Origin: Patulibacter americanus DSM 16676
Lineage (GTDB): Bacteria > Actinomycetota > Thermoleophilia > Solirubrobacterales > Solirubrobacteraceae
Direction of reading: 5' to 3'
DNA length: 64,000 nt
NCBI RefSeq assembly: GCF_000420025.1
Contig: NZ_ATUD01000005.1
Coordinates: 215,503 to 279,502, forward strand
Shown: positions 61,220 through 64,000 of the stretch, piece after piece
Position numbering within the stretch: position 1 is the first letter of the stretch
Layout: each line of letters starts with the position of its first letter
Notes under the pieces: generated by a model
The model's database searches: none
Seen by the model: only the letters and a program-made list of their open reading frames with translations
What the model was told of the DNA's origin: nothing
Made by a program: the position numbers and the translations under genes

Positions 61220-61227
61220 CGCCCCCG

Positions 61228-61908
61228 ATGAGCCGGCGGACGATCGTGGTGGTGGAGGACGACGCGACGATCGCCGGCGCGGTGGCCGCGCGGCTGCGCG
61301 CCGAGGGGTTCGGGGTCGAGGTCGCCGGGTCGGGCCCGGACGGGGTCGCGCTCTGCGCCCGCGTCGCGCCCGACCTGGTGCTCCTGGACTGGATGCTCCC
61401 CGGGTTCGACGGCGTCGAGGCGTGCCGGCGGATCCAGGCCGACCGGCCGGTGCCGGTCATCTTCCTCACGGCCCGCGACGCCGAGGCAGACGTGCTCGTC
61501 GGCCTCGGGATCGGGGCCGACGACTACGTCGTCAAGCCGTTCAGCCCGCGAGAGCTCGTGGCCCGCATCCACGTCGTGCTGCGCCGCACCGCCCGGACGC
61601 CGGAGCAGCCCCGCGCCGCCAGGGTCGCGATCGGGCACGACGTGCTCGACCTCGACGGCCGCCGGCTCCTGCGGGACGGGGCCGAGGTGCCTCTGACGCC
61701 CACGGAGCTCGACCTGCTCGCCACGCTCGCCGCCCGCCCCGGCCGCGCGTACTCCCGTGACGAGCTGCTCGCCGAGGTCTGGGCGTGGCGGGGAGGCGGC
61801 GCCACGCGCACCGTCGACTCCCACGTCGCCGCGCTGCGCCGCAAGCTGGGGGCAGGGGTGGTGCGGACGGTCTCCGGCCACGGCTACGCGCTGGGGGACG
61901 GCGCGTGA
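61228..61908 (+). CDS. OmpR-family response regulator
   Basis: A 226-aa two-domain regulator. Receiver: acidic VEDD, phosphoacceptor Asp in LVLLDWMLPG (about residue 54), Thr in FLTARD, Lys in VVKPF. Effector: winged helix (about 130-222) with LTPTELDLLATLAARPGRAYSRDELLAEVW and RTVDSHVAALRRKLG. It is coupled to the next kinase by a GTGA overlap, making a cognate pair. Probable targets are the downstream membrane genes. Confidence 0.95.
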   Translation: MSRRTIVVVEDDATIAGAVAARLRAEGFGVEVAGSGPDGVALCARVAPDLVLLDWMLPGFDGVEACRRIQADRPVPVIFLTARDAEADVLVGLGIGADDYVVKPFSPRELVARIHVVLRRTARTPEQPRAARVAIGHDVLDLDGRRLLRDGAEVPLTPTELDLLATLAARPGRAYSRDELLAEVWAWRGGGATRTVDSHVAALRRKLGAGVVRTVSGHGYALGDGA

Positions 61909-62870
61909 GCGCTCCGCGACCACTCGACCGGCTCGCGTCGCTCAAGCTGCGCCTGGGCCTCCTCATCGTCCTGGCGATCGGGGTGACGCTCGCGACGATG
62001 GTCGTCGCCGGCCTGCTCGACGTGCAGCTGCGCTACGGCGCGCTCGCCGCCCTCGCGCTGTCCCTCCTGACCGTGCAGGTCGTCGCCCGCGGCACGACCG
62101 CCCCGCTGCGGGCGCTCGCCGCCGCGGCCGACCGCGTGGCCGGCGGGGAGCACGGGGTGCGGGTGCGCGTCCGCGGCCGCGACGAGGTGGCGCAGCTCGG
62201 CCACGCCTTCAACCGGATGGCCGCCGAGCTCGAGGAGACCGACCGCATCCGCCGCGATCTCGTCGCGGACGCCGCGCACGAGCTGCGCACCCCGCTCGGG
62301 GCGCTGCGGGCCGTGCTCGAGAACGCGGTCGACGGCGTGGCGCCGGCGGACCCCGGGGCGTTGCTCGGGCAGGTCCGGCGGCTGGGCGACCTCACCGACC
62401 AGCTCCTGGATCTGTCGCGGCTCGAGGCGGGGGCGGCGACGCTGCGGCGCCGGACCGTGCCCGTGACGGAGCTGCTCGACGCCGCGCTCCTGCGGGGCGA
62501 CGCGCACGTCGAGCGGGACGTGCCCGGCGACCTCGTCGTCCACGGCGATCCGGACCGGCTCGGCCAGGTCCTCGGCAACCTGCTGGAGAACGCGCGCCGC
62601 CATGCCCCCGGCGCCCCGGTCGCCGTCCGCGCTCGCGGGACGCCCGCCGGGGGCCTCCGGCTCGTCGTCGAAGACCGCGGGCCGGGCCTTGACCCGGGCG
62701 ACGCGGAGCGCGTCTTCGAGCGCTTCGCCCGCGCGGACCACTCCCGCACCACGCCCGGATCCGGTCTCGGCCTGGCGATCGCCCGCTCCGTGGTCGAGCT
62801 GCACGGCGGCTCGATCCGCGCCGAGCCCGCCGACCCGCACGGGCTTCGGGTCGTCGTCGACCTGCCCTGA
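61905..62870 (+). CDS. Sensor histidine kinase, cognate to the OmpR regulator
   Basis: A 321-aa kinase with two close helices (about 15-60) and almost no periplasmic loop, a HAMP domain (TAPLRALAAAADRVAGGEHGVRVRVRGRDEVAQLGHAFNRMA), HisKA (His in ADAAHELRTPLGAL), and HATPase with NLLENARRHAP, EDRGPGLDPGD and GSGLGLAIAR. Lack of a sensor domain suggests it detects membrane state or a partner protein, perhaps the DUF4173-like protein encoded next. Confidence 0.93.
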   Translation: MSAPRPLDRLASLKLRLGLLIVLAIGVTLATMVVAGLLDVQLRYGALAALALSLLTVQVVARGTTAPLRALAAAADRVAGGEHGVRVRVRGRDEVAQLGHAFNRMAAELEETDRIRRDLVADAAHELRTPLGALRAVLENAVDGVAPADPGALLGQVRRLGDLTDQLLDLSRLEAGAATLRRRTVPVTELLDAALLRGDAHVERDVPGDLVVHGDPDRLGQVLGNLLENARRHAPGAPVAVRARGTPAGGLRLVVEDRGPGLDPGDAERVFERFARADHSRTTPGSGLGLAIARSVVELHGGSIRAEPADPHGLRVVVDLP

Positions 62871-62975
62871 GCCCCCGGGGCGGCGCCGCCCGTGCCCGCC
62901 CTACCAGCACGCCGCCGCCCGCCGGGCGCCGGTGCCCCACGTCCGAACCACCCACCCGTCCGCGGAGGATCACCC

Positions 62976-64000
62976 GTGTCCCGAAGCTCCCTCGCCTGCG
63001 CCGCCGGCGCAGCCCTCGTCGCCGCCGTCCTCGTGGCCGGCAACCGCGTGGGCCTGGCCGTCACCGTGACGCTGCTCGCCGCGATCGCCGCCGGCGCCCT
63101 CGCGGCCCCGCGGCGCGTGGACCGCCCGGCGCTCGTCCTCGCCGTCGGCCTGGCCCTGCAGCCGACGCTGCGCGACGCGGGCTGGGTCGCGGCGGCCTGC
63201 GGGACCGGCGCGCTCGTCGCCGGTGCCGCGGCCGTGCGGCGCCCCGCCGCCTGGCCCGCGCTCCTGACCGTCGTCCTGGCACCGTTCCGGCTGGCCGGCG
63301 GGGCGGCGCTCCTGGGGCGGTCGGCGCGACGGCGCGTGCCGGCCGCGGCCGGCGTGCCGTGGGCCGCGGTCGTGCGCGGCGTCGGGATGGCGGCGCTGCT
63401 CGTCGGCGGCTTCGGGGCCCTGTTCGCGTCGGCGGACCCCGCGTTCGCCGACGCGACGGGGGACCTCCTGAACGTGGGCGTCGACCCGGCCTCGTGGACG
63501 CGACGCCTCGGCTTCGGGGCCCTCGCGGGGACGATCGCCGCCGCGCTGGTGCGGCTCGCGGCCGTCCACGGGCCCGTCACCGCCGCCCGGCGGTCCCGCA
63601 CGCCGGGCCGCGTCGAGACGCTGATCGCCCTCGGTGCCCTCGTGGCCCTGTTCGCCGCGTTCGTCGCCGTCCAGGCCCCCGTGCTGTTCGGCGGCGCGGA
63701 CCACGTGGCGGTGACCGACGACCTCGGCTACGGCGACTACGCCCGGGCCGGGTTCCTCCAGCTCCTCGTCGTCGCGACCCTGACCCTCGCCGTCGTCGGG
63801 GTCGCCGCCCGTCACCGCGACCGAGCCGTCCGCGGGCTGCTCGCCGCACTCTGCGTGCTCACGCTCGTCGTGCTCCTGAGCGCCCATCTGCGGCTGCGGC
63901 TCGTGGAGGACGTCTACGGCCTCACGCGCGTGCGCTACGGCGGCCACGCCGTTCTGGTCTGGCTCGCGGCGGTCGTCGGCCTCGTGCTGTTGGCGGGCGC
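62976..64000 (+). CDS. DUF4173-like multi-pass membrane protein, partial
   Basis: The open frame runs off the window (at least 341 residues). GTG at 62976 has GGAGG about 7 nt upstream. Many hydrophobic segments alternate with short loops. The stretch QAPVLFGGADHVAVTDDLGYGDYARAGFLQLLVV and RLRLVEDVYGLTRVRYGG matches the DUF4153/DUF4173 type. Such proteins often follow a two-component pair in actinobacteria. The stop codon and C-terminus are outside the window. Confidence 0.85.
   Translation, partial: MSRSSLACAAGAALVAAVLVAGNRVGLAVTVTLLAAIAAGALAAPRRVDRPALVLAVGLALQPTLRDAGWVAAACGTGALVAGAAAVRRPAAWPALLTVVLAPFRLAGGAALLGRSARRRVPAAAGVPWAAVVRGVGMAALLVGGFGALFASADPAFADATGDLLNVGVDPASWTRRLGFGALAGTIAAALVRLAAVHGPVTAARRSRTPGRVETLIALGALVALFAAFVAVQAPVLFGGADHVAVTDDLGYGDYARAGFLQLLVVATLTLAVVGVAARHRDRAVRGLLAALCVLTLVVLLSAHLRLRLVEDVYGLTRVRYGGHAVLVWLAAVVGLVLLAG

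Overview
The window is a 64 kb stretch of chromosome from a very GC-rich (roughly 70% or more) bacterium. It carries no mobile element, phage gene, CRISPR array, rRNA or tRNA that I can see. The block ftsK - rodZ-like - cinA - recA - recX - miaB - miaA - dapF, MurT/GatD, an actinobacterial-type dapD and many start codons lying just downstream of TAnnnT hexamers (leaderless promoters) point to Actinomycetota. The collagen-like protein and general protein style suggest Thermoleophilia (Solirubrobacterales, Patulibacter- or Conexibacter-like). That lower-rank placement is inference.

Left part (1-6640): the end of an L-rhamnose uptake and catabolism operon. It has a periplasmic binding protein, mutarotase (rhaM), rhamnulokinase (rhaB), isomerase (rhaI) and a fused rhamnulose-1-P aldolase/dehydrogenase (rhaD). 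Two tiny translationally coupled ORFs sit between the known genes. Next (6694-18844) is a housekeeping block: FtsK translocase, a RodZ-like HTH membrane protein, CinA, RecA with a probable SOS box, a RecX with a long disordered N-terminus, MiaB, an SDR, a FIST-domain protein and MiaA. The FIST and miaA genes are divergent, with overlapping -10 elements.

The 18875-24317 region carries the succinylase branch of diaminopimelate/lysine synthesis: dapF, dapD, dapC and dapE. An XRE regulator with a large palindrome over its start codon and an 18-bp minisatellite lie inside this cluster. The DapF homologue has serine at both catalytic cysteine positions, the most surprising protein-level observation here. 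HflX, an ACT protein and dUTPase follow. Then come a four-gene OpuC-type osmolyte ABC transporter (26816-30532, minus) and the overlapping operon dagK - murT - methyltransferase - gatD (30694-34625, minus), where the methyltransferase splits the MurT/GatD pair.

The middle and right (34697-64000) hold mostly single genes: a lipoprotein cyclophilin, a GNAT enzyme, MscL, a J-domain protein, an unannotated 28-residue membrane microprotein, an aldo/keto reductase, an MFS exporter with a palindromic operator and an amidohydrolase. A textbook c-di-AMP (ydaO-yuaA) riboswitch precedes an NlpC/P60 cell-wall hydrolase. After it come a large acyl-CoA dehydrogenase with a TetR-type operator, a giant LuxR regulator followed by a 64-aa protein and a collagen-like protein, tandem SDR paralogues, an iron-box-controlled siderophore-interacting protein, a group III truncated globin, a CHASE3/GAF histidine kinase, an OmpR/HK pair and a DUF4173-like protein cut by the window end.

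Regulation has a recurring logic. Single genes and first genes of operons often start 6-9 nt after a -10 hexamer with no Shine-Dalgarno. Downstream genes are coupled by ATGA or GTGA overlaps. A smaller set of first genes (rha, recA, opuC, nlpC, acyl-CoA dehydrogenase, MFS, siderophore gene) have true leaders, and most of the recognisable operators and the riboswitch are found there.
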